A stretch of DNA of 56,761 nt from positions 1 to 56,761 of the forward strand of contig PDTB01000026.1 in the NCBI GenBank assembly GCA_002748665.1, read 5' to 3'. The translations under genes were made by a program, and so were the position numbers. The stretch is from Dethiosulfovibrio peptidovorans (GTDB lineage: Bacteria > Synergistota > Synergistia > Synergistales > Dethiosulfovibrionaceae). The notes beneath the pieces were generated by a model. That model was given only the letters and a program-made list of their open reading frames with translations. It made no database searches and was not told where the DNA came from. Positions 39,888 to 50,447 of the stretch are shown here, in pieces (the stretch's first letter is position 1; each line of letters starts with the position of its first letter).

Positions 39888-42824
39888 ATGATACAACTCT
39901 GGTCTCAAAAGCAAAATACGGGGGATAGTGTAGTGCCGTTAGACGTGGTGACTTATCGAAGTGTTGCCTCTATCGAAAGAGAAATACACCGACTGATCGG
40001 GAGGGGAGATCGGCCTGTGGCTTTTATCGTGCCGGGATCGGCCGATCGGGAGTGGCTTAAGGACATGCTGGTTGATCAATCTGCCATGGGATTTGAACCC
40101 TTTCGGATCTGGCGGTGGGACGATCTGTATCGGGAGATGTGCGCCGCTGTCGGATGTTCCGGGCTGGTCCAGATCGATCCGCCTGACCACTGGTTGGCTT
40201 TGTCGGCTCTGACCGGGAAAGTGGTACGAGATGAGGGTGACCGCCTTCCTCCAGGAGTAAGGCAAGCGGGGTTTATCCATACTCTGGGGGTGATAGTTCG
40301 AGAGCTTATCCGTGAGGAGGTTCTACCGGAGGCTCTCACGGATTGGCGAGACGGGGATGACGTTCGGGGGCTCGATGATCCTGTCGAGCTTCTGGCTCAC
40401 CTGTACCGTGGGTATCGGGATTTGCTCGCGGAACGAGGGCTTATGGACAGCGCTGGGGTCTCAAGCGAGATCACTGCCTTGCTGAAAGGCCACAGCCAAG
40501 CTGCTCGGTGGCTGAGATCCCGCCTGACGGTTCTCGTCGGTTTCTACAGTTTTACCCACTCTCAGCTCGCTATGGTCCGAGCCATGGTGGGCTGTGGCGT
40601 CGAGGTCGTTCTTTTCTCCCCCGAGGCTGGGATGGACCGGGAGTACGGTGCTCCGGCACAGCTTGAGGGTGCCATGATGCGCCGTCTGACCGACGGAGTT
40701 CCTGGAGCTTTCCGATTTGTGGGTGGCGATGGTCGTCATGAACTGGAGACCGTGGTTCGGAACCTGGTTTTGTGGTCCAACAGTATGGGGCCCTTGGTCG
40801 ATTTGGGCGTCTTTCCGGGATGGGCAAATCTGGGGATGGTCGTCCAGAGACCATCTGTGGATCTTGCTGTGGAGGTGCTGGCTCGATATGGTGTGCCTTT
40901 TCACCGGTCTCAGGGCCGATCAGTGATCGAGACTGCCCTGTGGACCACGGTACGCCGTATCTGGGAGTGCCACCGGGACGGATGGCAGCCCGAGCCCACG
41001 GCCGAGCTTTTGTGTTTGCCATGGATCGCTCCGGGAGGGGACGAGCGAGCCTTTGTCATGGCCTCGCCCAGAGGACTCAAGGCCTGGCGCCGATGCCTGA
41101 AGGATGATCCAGTATGCCTGAATGCTCTGGAATCTCTGGTGGCCTTTGCTGAGACCCTGTCCAGGGGTGGAACGGCCCGGGAACTGCTGGAGGCTTTAGA
41201 ACGGCTCGTGAACGGAGATTTAAAATGGCAGCATACTCTGTCTTGTCAGGTTTCGGAACGTCCCGATCTGGACAGGGTTGTTCTGGAGATGGGCTCCGCC
41301 ATTCGGGAGCTGGAGAGGAAACTGGTTCGTATCGTTCAGGTCCAGGCCGATCTGGGCGAAGCCGGTTCCGTGAGGCTTCAGGGAAGCGATGTCATGGCTT
41401 TTCTGTCCGCCTGGGCTGAAAGTGCCGTGGTCTGGCCCGAGCCCCGTCGTCGGGGGGCTCTCAGCCTCTATGGGGGTACCCCTCCGGTATTGGCTCATCA
41501 CCCCGTATGGGTTTTCTGTCAGGTTACGGCCCGCTCCTGGCCTGGGGCACTGACTGAATCGCCGCTTTTGGGAGAGAGAGAGAAGGAACTGCTCCACGAG
41601 ACTAATCTTCGGGGAGGTGAGCTGGATCATACTCACCTGCCTCTTTTGTCGGAACGGCGGGCCCAGCGAGAGGTCCTCTTCCGCCGCCTTTTGGCCTGCG
41701 GTGACCAAGCCGTGATCGTCTCCCGGCCGTCGGTGGATGCTTTTGGGCGTCCCCTTGCCGAGAGTGTCTTTCTCCATAGGGCCCTGGAGGACCGGTGGAT
41801 CGTAAATAAAGGTGTCCAGGATCGTTCTTCCGGTCAGGTGCTCCCTCGGTGGACCGAGCCAGCGGTCTGCCCGGCGGAGATTCAGGAGCCGCCTGCGGGA
41901 ATGGTCCGCCGGCGGCCGGATCGCATCATTCCCCAGACTCCTTTCAGGGCTGTCGTCGGAACCCTGCGCTTGAGCTCTCTGGACGAGTTTGGAGCCTGTC
42001 CCTTTCGATATCGCTGTTCTCAGGTATGGGGCCTTCGAGAGCCTGATCGTCCGGGATATAACCCGCTTCTGGCAGGAACGGCGCTCCATCGACTGTGGGA
42101 GGAGCTGTGGACCGCCTATCTTGCATGTCCGGGGGACGGTCTTGTTCAAAGGGTTCCCGAGCTGTGGGAGGTCGTCCTGGAGAGGTCGTACAGGAGTCTG
42201 CTGAAGGCCCCTGATCTGTCTCGTAGGCGAGATGCTCTGCTGGCTGACGTTATCGAGACCGTGCGTTTTGTGGAGGGACTTGAGGACAACGGACTTCGGG
42301 AACACCGAGTGGCGTCTTTTTGCGAAATGGCCCTGCCCGATCTGGTGATCGACGGCGTGACCTGTGCCGGGGTGGCTGACCGGGTGGACCTCATGGATGA
42401 CGGTTCGGTGCTCCTGTGGGATTATAAGCTGAGATCCGCGACGGGGTATGGGCGATCCATGCAGCTGGCGGCCTACGGGCTTTCCCTGAACCTCGGTCGG
42501 GATCGGCTTCCCTTCTCGTTTTCCCGCGTTGGGGGGTATGGTTTTATCGGGCATCGTGACCACACGGTGGTGGGGGCCGCCCAGGGAGATCTGAAGTCCC
42601 TCGTTGGCCTGTCGCCCAAGAGCCGAGTTGATCCGGTTGAGCGAATCAACTCGGCCCGGGAGCTCGTTGAGGCCGCTGTTCGGGCCATGAACTCCGGTCT
42701 GTTTCCCCCCAACTACGACAACGATGGAACCTGTCGAGGATGTCCCTACGTGGGGTTGTGCAGGCGATCGGAGCTCCACGGCGGAAAAGAGGATGAGGAG
42801 GATGACGGCCATGACCGTTCATGA
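39888..42824 (+). CDS. addB: AddB/RexB-like nuclease-helicase subunit (PD-(D/E)XK, Fe-S)
   Basis: This protein of about 978 residues is the probable B subunit of an AddAB-type double-strand-break repair helicase-nuclease. The N-terminal two thirds are a UvrD-like but inactive helicase region, with no Walker A visible. The C-terminus has the RecB-family nuclease: FGACPFRYRCSQVWGL (first iron-sulfur cysteine), GTALHRLWEELW, DGSVLLWDYKLRS (catalytic D and D-x-K) and QLAAYGLSL. The trio of cysteines CRGCPYVGLC then completes the Fe-S site. ATG 39888 is used; the ribosome site is weak. It overlaps addA by 14 bases. Confidence 0.85.
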   Translation: MIQLWSQKQNTGDSVVPLDVVTYRSVASIEREIHRLIGRGDRPVAFIVPGSADREWLKDMLVDQSAMGFEPFRIWRWDDLYREMCAAVGCSGLVQIDPPDHWLALSALTGKVVRDEGDRLPPGVRQAGFIHTLGVIVRELIREEVLPEALTDWRDGDDVRGLDDPVELLAHLYRGYRDLLAERGLMDSAGVSSEITALLKGHSQAARWLRSRLTVLVGFYSFTHSQLAMVRAMVGCGVEVVLFSPEAGMDREYGAPAQLEGAMMRRLTDGVPGAFRFVGGDGRHELETVVRNLVLWSNSMGPLVDLGVFPGWANLGMVVQRPSVDLAVEVLARYGVPFHRSQGRSVIETALWTTVRRIWECHRDGWQPEPTAELLCLPWIAPGGDERAFVMASPRGLKAWRRCLKDDPVCLNALESLVAFAETLSRGGTARELLEALERLVNGDLKWQHTLSCQVSERPDLDRVVLEMGSAIRELERKLVRIVQVQADLGEAGSVRLQGSDVMAFLSAWAESAVVWPEPRRRGALSLYGGTPPVLAHHPVWVFCQVTARSWPGALTESPLLGEREKELLHETNLRGGELDHTHLPLLSERRAQREVLFRRLLACGDQAVIVSRPSVDAFGRPLAESVFLHRALEDRWIVNKGVQDRSSGQVLPRWTEPAVCPAEIQEPPAGMVRRRPDRIIPQTPFRAVVGTLRLSSLDEFGACPFRYRCSQVWGLREPDRPGYNPLLAGTALHRLWEELWTAYLACPGDGLVQRVPELWEVVLERSYRSLLKAPDLSRRRDALLADVIETVRFVEGLEDNGLREHRVASFCEMALPDLVIDGVTCAGVADRVDLMDDGSVLLWDYKLRSATGYGRSMQLAAYGLSLNLGRDRLPFSFSRVGGYGFIGHRDHTVVGAAQGDLKSLVGLSPKSRVDPVERINSARELVEAAVRAMNSGLFPPNYDNDGTCRGCPYVGLCRRSELHGGKEDEEDDGHDRS

Positions 42825-45800
42825 CGGGGACCTGGCGGCGCTCAGGGAGATTCTCGAATCTGTGACCCTGCCGGCCCAGAGGAAGGCCGTCGTAGCTCAG
42901 GATCCATTGGTCGTGGTTGGGGCCGGGGCGGGGACGGGAAAGACCTGGACCCTCGCCTGGCGGTTTGTCTGGGCCGTTATTACGGGTCGTGCCAGGGTCC
43001 AGGAGATCCTTACCCTCACATTCACCGAGAAGGCTGCCACCGAGATGCAGGGGCGGATTCGCTCTCTCATGGAGTCTCTGTTGGGAATGACAGAACTGCC
43101 CCGGTCGATTGTCCCCCTTCTGAAAGACGGCCTGGAGCACCTGGACGAAGGGTATATCTCGACAATCCACGCTTTTGCCTCCCGAGTTATAGGGGAGTCC
43201 GGCCTCTCTCTGGACATGGATCCGGCCAGCCGGGTGGCCTCGTCCCCCGAGGAGGACATTTTCTGGGAACGGATGACCGACGTTTTAGACCGATTGGACT
43301 TCTTCTGGATTGGACAGATGCTGGCTGGCGACGAGAGAGCTTGGGCTCTGGACCTGATGAATCGACCGACCGTAGCCGATCTCTTGGGTGGATACAGTCC
43401 CAAGGCTGTGACCGAGTTCGCTCGAGGGCTTATGGGACTCTGCTCCAGTAGGGGAGAGGGACCCCATGACCTGGTGGAGTGGGCCGAGAATCTGGATGAA
43501 CGCCACGAGGCCATCACCGCCGCCGTGCTCTCGACTGCCATTCAGGGATGGAGGGAGCTTCACGAGTTGTGGCTTGGCTCTGGGGGGATTTTGAGCGGTC
43601 TGACCCTGGATGGTACTCAGTTTGCTGGGAGACTGGCTCTTCTGCAAGATCGCTGGAGCGGCGACCTTGCAGAGGATCAATACGTGTCTTGTATCCAGGA
43701 ACTTCGGGAGGCTATCAAAGGAGCGAGGGGCAAGCTGGCCGATGTCGTGGGGTGCCTGCTTCCCGAGGGGACGGTCAAGGCTCACCGGGAAAGGCTCCTG
43801 AAGCAGGCGTTTTTGGAGCGGCTGGCGACGGACGGCTGGTCTCCCGTCGAGATGGAGTCAACAGGGCTTCTCCTTGGCCTGACGGCCCTGTGTTGGTTTT
43901 GCTGGGAGAGACGCAAAGCTGACCGAAATCTTATGGCGTTCGACGATATGATTCTCCGGGCCGGGGAGGCGTTGGCGGCAAATCGGGACTACGTCCGTCG
44001 GTTCAAAGAGGTTTTGGTGGACGAGTTCCAGGACACTAACGGCCTTCAGGATCGGCTTATCCGATCGATTACCTCAGATGGTCAGGCGAAAGTGTTCCTG
44101 GTGGGGGACCTGAAGCAGTCTATCTATCGATTTCGCCACGCCGATCTCTCTCTGTTCGGTCGGTACATCGAAAGGGCGAAGAACGGGGAGGGGCGATATA
44201 TCTCCCTGGACGTGAGCTTCAGGATGGCCGATGGGCTTCTTGAGGAGATCAACCGCCTGTTCGGTTCTATCTGGCGGCGAGGGTTGGGAGCCTCGCTGCC
44301 CCATGGGTACGAGCCTTTGAGGGCCCCAAAGGAGCAAACGTGGTACGGTGAACGACAGAACGTGACGGTTCCCGCCTGGGAGAGCGTTTTGTACGTTCCT
44401 TCTCAGGAGGAGGGGACGACGGCCGAGGAAAAGAGGCTTCGGGCTGCTTCGTTGCTGGCTGCTCGTCTGAGTGCCATGGTCGGGCTCCTTACCGTCTGGG
44501 ACAAGGCCCGGGGTGAGATTCGCCCCGTTCAATGGGGGGATATTGCCGTTCTGGTACGAAGCCGAACCACGTTTCCCTCGATTCAAAAGGTCCTGGGCGA
44601 GTTCTGGGGGATCCCCCTTCACATGGAGAAGAACACCGGATACTACGCCAGGACCGAGGTGCGGGACTGTGTTGCCCTTCTGCGCTCCTTGGCCGACCCT
44701 GGGGATCATCTGGCCCTGGCTGGGTTTCTGTGCTCACCCTTCTCGGGAATTCCACTGCCTCAAGCCTTGGGTTTGCTGGAGGATTCGAGAAATTCCGATC
44801 TTCCCGATCTCCTGGCTCGTCGGTATCCCGATGTGGCGTGTTCTCTCGAGCGATGGCGGCGGACTGGACGCATTCTGGGCGCCTCCAGGGTGATGGAAGG
44901 CCTGATCTCTCAGGCTCCCCTTCTGGAGGGGATCGCCGAGTGGAAGCGCTCTGGAGTGGCCGCTAACCTCCGAAGGACCGTGGACATGCTGCGGGAATAC
45001 GAGGCGTCCATGGGAGGAACCCTCTCCGGTGCCTCGTCGTGGCTGGGCGATGCTCTGAGACGACGAGCCAAGGGGGATGAGGCGGAGGCGGTAAGTGACG
45101 ATAACGTGGTTCGGGTGATGACGGTCCACGCTGCCAAAGGACTTGAGTTCCCCGTCGTTGTCCTGGCTGGGTGCGACTCCGTGAGCCGCAATCGAGGCAG
45201 GACCGTTCAGCCCTCGGCCTATCTGGGAGCTGCCTTATCCAGGGATATGAGAGGAGAAGAGACCCTGGGTCGTCAGGTTCACGGCTTTCTGGAAGAACGG
45301 GCGGAGATGGAGGAGGCTCAGCGTCTCTTCTACGTTGCCTGCACCAGGGCACGGGACTGCCTCATACTAAATGGTGTCGACGACCCCGTCGAGGGATCCT
45401 GGTTATCCATGGTTGAGGAGCTGAATCGACCTCCAGCGGCAGAAATACCGGGGGGAGTGGGCCCTTGTAGGGACCGTCCTTCTCTTCCTGATCAAGGGCC
45501 GATTGTCGGGATGCCCGTAGCTGCCCGTGGGTTGGATCGGATCAGCGCAACGTCCTGGTCCCTCTATCGCTACTGTCCTTACGGATGGCGGCTTCGATTC
45601 CGTCAGGGAATTGAACTTGTCTGGGAACAGCCCGACGGCGACGGTGATGGAGGTCCCGACATGGGGAGCCTGGCACACTGGCTTTTGGCCCGGTGGGATT
45701 TTTCGGACGATGGTCTGGAGAGACTCATGGCCCTGAACCGATCTGCTCTGCCTTCGGAGCTTCAGCCCCTCTGGGGCGATGGAGCCAGCCGAAACGTGGT

Positions 45801-46275
45801 TCGAGACTGGTTGAGAGCCCTCACGACCAGTCGGGAGGGACAGGAGCTTCGTCCACTTTGGGAGAGTCGCTCTCTTAAAAGGGAGGTCCCCTTCCGGGTG
45901 AGCCTTCCAGGCGGTCCTCTGCTGGTGGGAGCCGTGGACGTCATGTGGCTGACCGATGGTGGCTGGGTCGTTCGAGATTACAAGAGTACCGCCGAGGGAG
46001 GAGCTCCCGAGGGGTTATACGAGGACCAGCTGCGTTTTTACGGTCTGGCCGTGTGGCTGGCCTCCGGACGGAATGTTGCCTCCATGGCTCTTTGGCATCT
46101 CAGGAACAAGTGTCGTCTGGATGTCGTGACCCTGGGTCCCTACAGGAGTTGGGATCATCTGTCCGAGACCGTGACTGTCGATGCTCTTGCTGCGGCCTCC
46201 GGTCCTTGGGAGCCTCGACTTGATCGGTGTGATCGGTGTCCCTTCGCCGGACAGTGTGATCGGGGGAGGAGATAG
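42811..46275 (+). CDS. addA: AddA-like UvrD-family helicase-nuclease
   Basis: This protein of about 1154 residues is the A subunit of the AddAB-type enzyme. Superfamily 1 helicase motifs are in order: GAGAGTGKTWTLAWRF (Walker A), LTFTEKAATEM (Ia), VLVDEFQDTNGLQ (II), FLVGDLKQSIYRFRHAD (III), RVMTVHAAKGLEFPVVVLAG (V) and LFYVACTRARDCLIL (VI). The C-terminal nuclease domain has VDVMWLTDGGWVVRDYKS and QLRFYGLAVWLA, then the CDRCPFAGQC cysteines, which is unusual because the Fe-S site is normally only in AddB. ATG 42811 has GAGGAGG nine bases before it. The cas3 gene starts 97 bases downstream. Confidence 0.9.
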   Translation: MTVHDGDLAALREILESVTLPAQRKAVVAQDPLVVVGAGAGTGKTWTLAWRFVWAVITGRARVQEILTLTFTEKAATEMQGRIRSLMESLLGMTELPRSIVPLLKDGLEHLDEGYISTIHAFASRVIGESGLSLDMDPASRVASSPEEDIFWERMTDVLDRLDFFWIGQMLAGDERAWALDLMNRPTVADLLGGYSPKAVTEFARGLMGLCSSRGEGPHDLVEWAENLDERHEAITAAVLSTAIQGWRELHELWLGSGGILSGLTLDGTQFAGRLALLQDRWSGDLAEDQYVSCIQELREAIKGARGKLADVVGCLLPEGTVKAHRERLLKQAFLERLATDGWSPVEMESTGLLLGLTALCWFCWERRKADRNLMAFDDMILRAGEALAANRDYVRRFKEVLVDEFQDTNGLQDRLIRSITSDGQAKVFLVGDLKQSIYRFRHADLSLFGRYIERAKNGEGRYISLDVSFRMADGLLEEINRLFGSIWRRGLGASLPHGYEPLRAPKEQTWYGERQNVTVPAWESVLYVPSQEEGTTAEEKRLRAASLLAARLSAMVGLLTVWDKARGEIRPVQWGDIAVLVRSRTTFPSIQKVLGEFWGIPLHMEKNTGYYARTEVRDCVALLRSLADPGDHLALAGFLCSPFSGIPLPQALGLLEDSRNSDLPDLLARRYPDVACSLERWRRTGRILGASRVMEGLISQAPLLEGIAEWKRSGVAANLRRTVDMLREYEASMGGTLSGASSWLGDALRRRAKGDEAEAVSDDNVVRVMTVHAAKGLEFPVVVLAGCDSVSRNRGRTVQPSAYLGAALSRDMRGEETLGRQVHGFLEERAEMEEAQRLFYVACTRARDCLILNGVDDPVEGSWLSMVEELNRPPAAEIPGGVGPCRDRPSLPDQGPIVGMPVAARGLDRISATSWSLYRYCPYGWRLRFRQGIELVWEQPDGDGDGGPDMGSLAHWLLARWDFSDDGLERLMALNRSALPSELQPLWGDGASRNVVRDWLRALTTSREGQELRPLWESRSLKREVPFRVSLPGGPLLVGAVDVMWLTDGGWVVRDYKSTAEGGAPEGLYEDQLRFYGLAVWLASGRNVASMALWHLRNKCRLDVVTLGPYRSWDHLSETVTVDALAAASGPWEPRLDRCDRCPFAGQCDRGRR

Positions 46276-46372
46276 GACGATGGAAGGCCGCTATCTCTCT
46301 GGTGTATTTGGTATCGAATAAAAATAATTGCCTGTCTGTTTTTGAGGCGTAAGATGTTTTAGGTGTAAGGGG

Positions 46373-48913
46373 GTGGTGTTCATAGTTGACGTGTTGAAAA
46401 AATACTGGGGAAAGGCTGATGGTTTTTCATGGCATTCTCTGGTAGCTCATTCTTTAGATGTTGCGATGGTCGGGAAACGGTGGCTGGAACTGAGTTCATC
46501 CATGAGTCGGTGTGTGCTCTGCGGTTCTCAGGAGGCTGTTGAGTGGATTCTCTATTTTCTCTATCTTCACGATCTGGGCAAGGCTGATCTCCGTTTTCAG
46601 CTCAAAAGGAAGGATCTCATGAATCACATCTGGTCATACGACGAAATGATCGGTGTAGAAAAAGTCGTCCAAGATGGGCCATACTCTCACGGAGCTGCTG
46701 GTCTTCGTCTGTTCGATAATGATCGAAAGATGGGAGATTTTGCCGATTCCCTTCATTCCTGGATGAAGGCTGTTTGTGCTCATCATGGTGCTATGCCGGA
46801 GGAAAGGGTTCGGGTTGCACGGTATGGCACTCCTGAATGGGAGGAGCGTGATTGTTGTGCTCGTTCCCAGATGATAACCTTGGGGAAGGATCTCTTTTTA
46901 GACGGTATCTCTTCGGATTTTCCTCCTGAAAAAGAGCCACCAGATACCCTGTATGGCTTTTGTTCCGTCTGTGATTGGATTGGCTCCAATAGCCTGTGGT
47001 TCCCCCATGATCATGACAACCTGGACGAGCCGTCAGTCGGCGGTATTGAGAACTATATGGGGGACCGACTAAACAGAGCAGAGTATGCTTTGAGAGAATG
47101 TGGTTTGATCAGTATGAAATCAGGCATCCACGGTATGGCCGGACTGTATCATGATTGGACTCCAAGAGGGATCCAGACGTTTCAGGTATCGCCGCCAGAG
47201 GCATCGGCTCCTTTATTAGCCGTTATGGAAGCTCCGACCGGTTCAGGTAAGACTGAGGCCGCTTTGAGTTTGGCTTCTCAGTGGTTGGCTGAGGATCGAG
47301 CCGATTCAATTATTTTTGCTCTCCCAACTCAGGCCACGGCCAACGCGATGTTCGATCGGCTTCAACGTGTAGCGACACGCCTTTTTCCAGAGTCTCCAAA
47401 CGTGATTTTGGCGCATGGGAGATCACGTTTTAATCGTGGTTTCCAGGGCCTTGTTGATCGAGGAGCGAACAGACGCTCATCAGACGATGGTTTGGCTCAG
47501 TGTTCTCGATGGCTGGCTTCCGGTAAAAAAAAGGCGCTGCTCGGACAGGTGGGAATTTGCACGTTGGATCAGGTTCTCTTGAGCGTGCTCCCCGTGAGGC
47601 ATGGATTTGTTCGCTCTTTGGGTATCGCCCGAAGTGTGCTGATCGTTGATGAAGTTCATGCGTACGACAGCTACATGAACGGCCTTATGGACGAGGTCTT
47701 GAGCGCTCAGAGAAAGGCTGGGGGGTGCGTCATTTTGCTCTCGGCTACTTTACAGTCCCAGAGGTTACAAAGCCTGATCCGTCTTTGGAACGGCGGAGAC
47801 GTGCACTTTTCTGCTTCGGCACCCTACCCGCTGGTGACATTTGCCCAGTCGACTTCCACGTATTACCTTGAGCCCGATGACCGACCTCCCAAAAAGACTG
47901 TGCGGGTTGAAACCGTCTCGTCTGCTGATGCTCTACCCGATCAAGCTATTCTCGAACGTATCTGTCAGGAAGCTAAAGGCGGCAAGGTCGTGGCCGTGAT
48001 ATGCAATGTAGTTGATCATGCCCAAAAAATATGGGGCCAAATTAAGAGGATGGTTCCAGAGTCCGTTTTGCTTGACATCTTTCATGCTCGATATGCTTTT
48101 GAGGATCGTGCATCTATCGAATCCCATGTTATGCGGCGGTATGGCCCTGAACGAGAGGCTGCTCAGGGGGCTATCCTAGTGGCTACGCAAGTTGTCGAGC
48201 AGAGCCTGGATCTGGACTTTGATCTTATGATTACCCAGCTATCTCCTGTAGATCTTCTCTTTCAGCGTATTGGCCGGCTCCATCGCCACGAGAAACTGCA
48301 CCAGGGAGACGAGCTTCCCTCGGTTATCGTTCTCGCTCCTGAAGGTGATGAGTTTGGTCTCCACGGGGTGGTATATAAAAACGATGCATTGCTGTGGCGG
48401 ACGAGAGCTTTGTTGCAAAATGTTTCGTCTATCACGTTTCCCGATGCGTACAGAACGTGGATTGAGGCCGTGTACGGTGATGGTCTTAGCGGAGAGCCAA
48501 AAGATATTACCCGGGAACATGAAGAATGGCAGCTTGATCAGGAGGGACGTTCGTTGGCAGCTCACGGAATCGCACAATCGGCGGTGGACCTGTCCGATAC
48601 CGATCCAAGGGTTGCTTTGATGACCAGAGATGGAGAGATGGCTGTCACTGTCCTGCCCTATGATGGGAAGACCGATACTCTGTTGGATAAAGAGAGAACT
48701 CCACTGGCAAGCGTAGCCGAAAATCCCTCCTCTTTTGAAGTCGTGCACCTTCAGACGATATCAGTCCCGTCTGGGTGGGGGAAACTTTTGAACGGTCTTA
48801 AGAAAGAAGAGGGGATTTTCTTCTTACCTGTGGTTTACGGCGAAGAAGGGTGGAGTGTCGATAGCCCTATGAGCTTACGCTACACGGCTGAGGCCGGTCT
48901 TGAAAGGGTGTGA
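46373..48913 (+). CDS. cas3: CRISPR-associated helicase/nuclease Cas3 (type I-E)
   Basis: This 846-residue effector unwinds and degrades target DNA after Cascade binding. The N-terminal HD nuclease has HSLVAHSLDVA (H21, H26), HDLGKADLRFQ (H66-D67) and CAHHGAMP. The SF2 helicase has APTGSGKTEAAL (Walker A, near 286), LIVDEVHAYDSYM (motif II), LLSATLQSQ (III) and ATQVVEQSLDLDFDLMI, then LLFQRIGRLHRH (VI). Intact and full length. The start is GTG 46373 or GTG 46376, after AAGGGG. The stop overlaps the next gene start (GTGA). Codons are more AT-rich than in addA. Confidence 0.96.
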   Translation: MVFIVDVLKKYWGKADGFSWHSLVAHSLDVAMVGKRWLELSSSMSRCVLCGSQEAVEWILYFLYLHDLGKADLRFQLKRKDLMNHIWSYDEMIGVEKVVQDGPYSHGAAGLRLFDNDRKMGDFADSLHSWMKAVCAHHGAMPEERVRVARYGTPEWEERDCCARSQMITLGKDLFLDGISSDFPPEKEPPDTLYGFCSVCDWIGSNSLWFPHDHDNLDEPSVGGIENYMGDRLNRAEYALRECGLISMKSGIHGMAGLYHDWTPRGIQTFQVSPPEASAPLLAVMEAPTGSGKTEAALSLASQWLAEDRADSIIFALPTQATANAMFDRLQRVATRLFPESPNVILAHGRSRFNRGFQGLVDRGANRRSSDDGLAQCSRWLASGKKKALLGQVGICTLDQVLLSVLPVRHGFVRSLGIARSVLIVDEVHAYDSYMNGLMDEVLSAQRKAGGCVILLSATLQSQRLQSLIRLWNGGDVHFSASAPYPLVTFAQSTSTYYLEPDDRPPKKTVRVETVSSADALPDQAILERICQEAKGGKVVAVICNVVDHAQKIWGQIKRMVPESVLLDIFHARYAFEDRASIESHVMRRYGPEREAAQGAILVATQVVEQSLDLDFDLMITQLSPVDLLFQRIGRLHRHEKLHQGDELPSVIVLAPEGDEFGLHGVVYKNDALLWRTRALLQNVSSITFPDAYRTWIEAVYGDGLSGEPKDITREHEEWQLDQEGRSLAAHGIAQSAVDLSDTDPRVALMTRDGEMAVTVLPYDGKTDTLLDKERTPLASVAENPSSFEVVHLQTISVPSGWGKLLNGLKKEEGIFFLPVVYGEEGWSVDSPMSLRYTAEAGLERV

Positions 48914-50418
48914 GTGCAGTTATGAATTTGTTGAGAGATCGATGGATCCCCGTCACCGATGGTGTAGACGTCTCTCAAATTTCCCTTGAGGAACTTCTTT
49001 GCACCGATCGAAGCTACAGGGTTTCTCACCGAAGGGACGATATGGAGATGGCGGCGCTGCAGCTTGTTATCTGTCTGACTCAGACAATCTTGACTCCAAA
49101 AGACGACGATGAGTTGATCGAACGTTTGATGACCCCTATGGAGAAAAATGTGTATCGTCTGGCCGCCGACGAAAAGGCGGACTGGTTTGACCTGGAGCAC
49201 GAGCGAACTCCCTTTATGCAGGACAGAAGAGTTCTGGACTACATGAAAGGTAAAAATAAGAGCCTGGATGACGAGAAGACTGGCATCGCAAAACTCTTTC
49301 CCGGCCTTCCTGAAGGTAAGGGGTCTGGGTGTCTCTTCAACGGGACGGACGACATTCGATGCCTGTGTCCTTCCTGTGTCGCTTTGGCTCTCTTTAACCA
49401 GGCGACGGGAGCACCCTCTTTTGGGGGTGGCTTTAAAGACCCGCTGAGAAAAGCTACCCCTATAACGACGCTGGTGTACGATAACGATATAAGACGGATG
49501 ATATGGAAGAACGTCCTACCAGAAGACTTTATTTCAAAACGCTTCCCTGATCCTTCGAAGAGTTCAAACATCCCAAACTGGGTGGAACAAGTTCAGGAGA
49601 AGGCTAGGATCTATACAGCCCAGATCGGTTTTATTCGTGGCTTGTTCTGGCAACCTGCCAGCGTTTTTGTCGAGTGGTCGGATGGGGTGAATCGATGTGA
49701 TGGATGTGGCTGTACTTCGGAGCGTATGGCTTTGTCGTTTTGGAAGAGAAAATTCACGTATGATTTGGATGGAGATACATGGCCCCATCCCCATGGCGCA
49801 AGGCGCCTGAACAACAAAGGAGAGTTTGTCTCCGTTACATTTAGTGGAACAATTCCTTTATGGGCTCGTTTCTCCGATATTTTCCGTCTGGACAGTGAGG
49901 ATCATCAGCCTGCGTTTGTTCTGGAACACTACAGAGATATTGTCCCGGGGAAAAGGCTGACGCTCAGCGTAGGCGGCTACTCCAATAAACAGGCCTCAAT
50001 CCTTGAGAGACACCACCACACAATATCCGTTGGAGCTGGATGGCCCGATCATATCGACGATATCGATGCCCGTGTGGCTATGGGGCTTGAGTACGGTGAT
50101 GTCTTGGAGAAAAAAGCATTTGGCTTCGGTAAGAATATCTCTGGAGAGGGCGGAGGACTCAAGCAACAGGCCAGGATGGCGTTTTTTCAGAGAACAGAGG
50201 CGCTTATGCATGCAGCGTTGCAGAGAACTGAGTGGGATCAGGAGGTCGAATTTCGCCGTGATGTAGCACAAAAGTTGAAAATGATCTGTGAAGACGTCAT
50301 GGAGGAGATCGCTCGCCCCTATACAAACAGCCCTCAAGGTATAAGGGCGTATGTCACCGCCAAAAGGACATTGCGTGCGACTTTGGATAAACTAGGTGCT
50401 TCTTTCGTGCCAAACTGA
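48910..50418 (+). CDS. casA: Cascade large subunit Cse1 (CasA/Cas8e)
   Basis: This 502-residue protein is the large subunit of the type I-E Cascade, which recognises the PAM and recruits Cas3. The family opening LLRDRWIPVT and ISLEELLCTD is clear. So are AALQLVICLTQTIL, the zinc-like CLCPSCVALALFNQATGAPSFGGG loop, and the C-terminal four-helix region. GTG 48910 overlaps the cas3 stop; an ATG at 48922 (MNLLRDRW) is an equally good start. It is followed by cse2 with 29 bases between. Confidence 0.95.
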   Translation: MSAVMNLLRDRWIPVTDGVDVSQISLEELLCTDRSYRVSHRRDDMEMAALQLVICLTQTILTPKDDDELIERLMTPMEKNVYRLAADEKADWFDLEHERTPFMQDRRVLDYMKGKNKSLDDEKTGIAKLFPGLPEGKGSGCLFNGTDDIRCLCPSCVALALFNQATGAPSFGGGFKDPLRKATPITTLVYDNDIRRMIWKNVLPEDFISKRFPDPSKSSNIPNWVEQVQEKARIYTAQIGFIRGLFWQPASVFVEWSDGVNRCDGCGCTSERMALSFWKRKFTYDLDGDTWPHPHGARRLNNKGEFVSVTFSGTIPLWARFSDIFRLDSEDHQPAFVLEHYRDIVPGKRLTLSVGGYSNKQASILERHHHTISVGAGWPDHIDDIDARVAMGLEYGDVLEKKAFGFGKNISGEGGGLKQQARMAFFQRTEALMHAALQRTEWDQEVEFRRDVAQKLKMICEDVMEEIARPYTNSPQGIRAYVTAKRTLRATLDKLGASFVPN

Positions 50419-50447
50419 GAAAAAGAACGAGAAAGGAGGACGTTAAT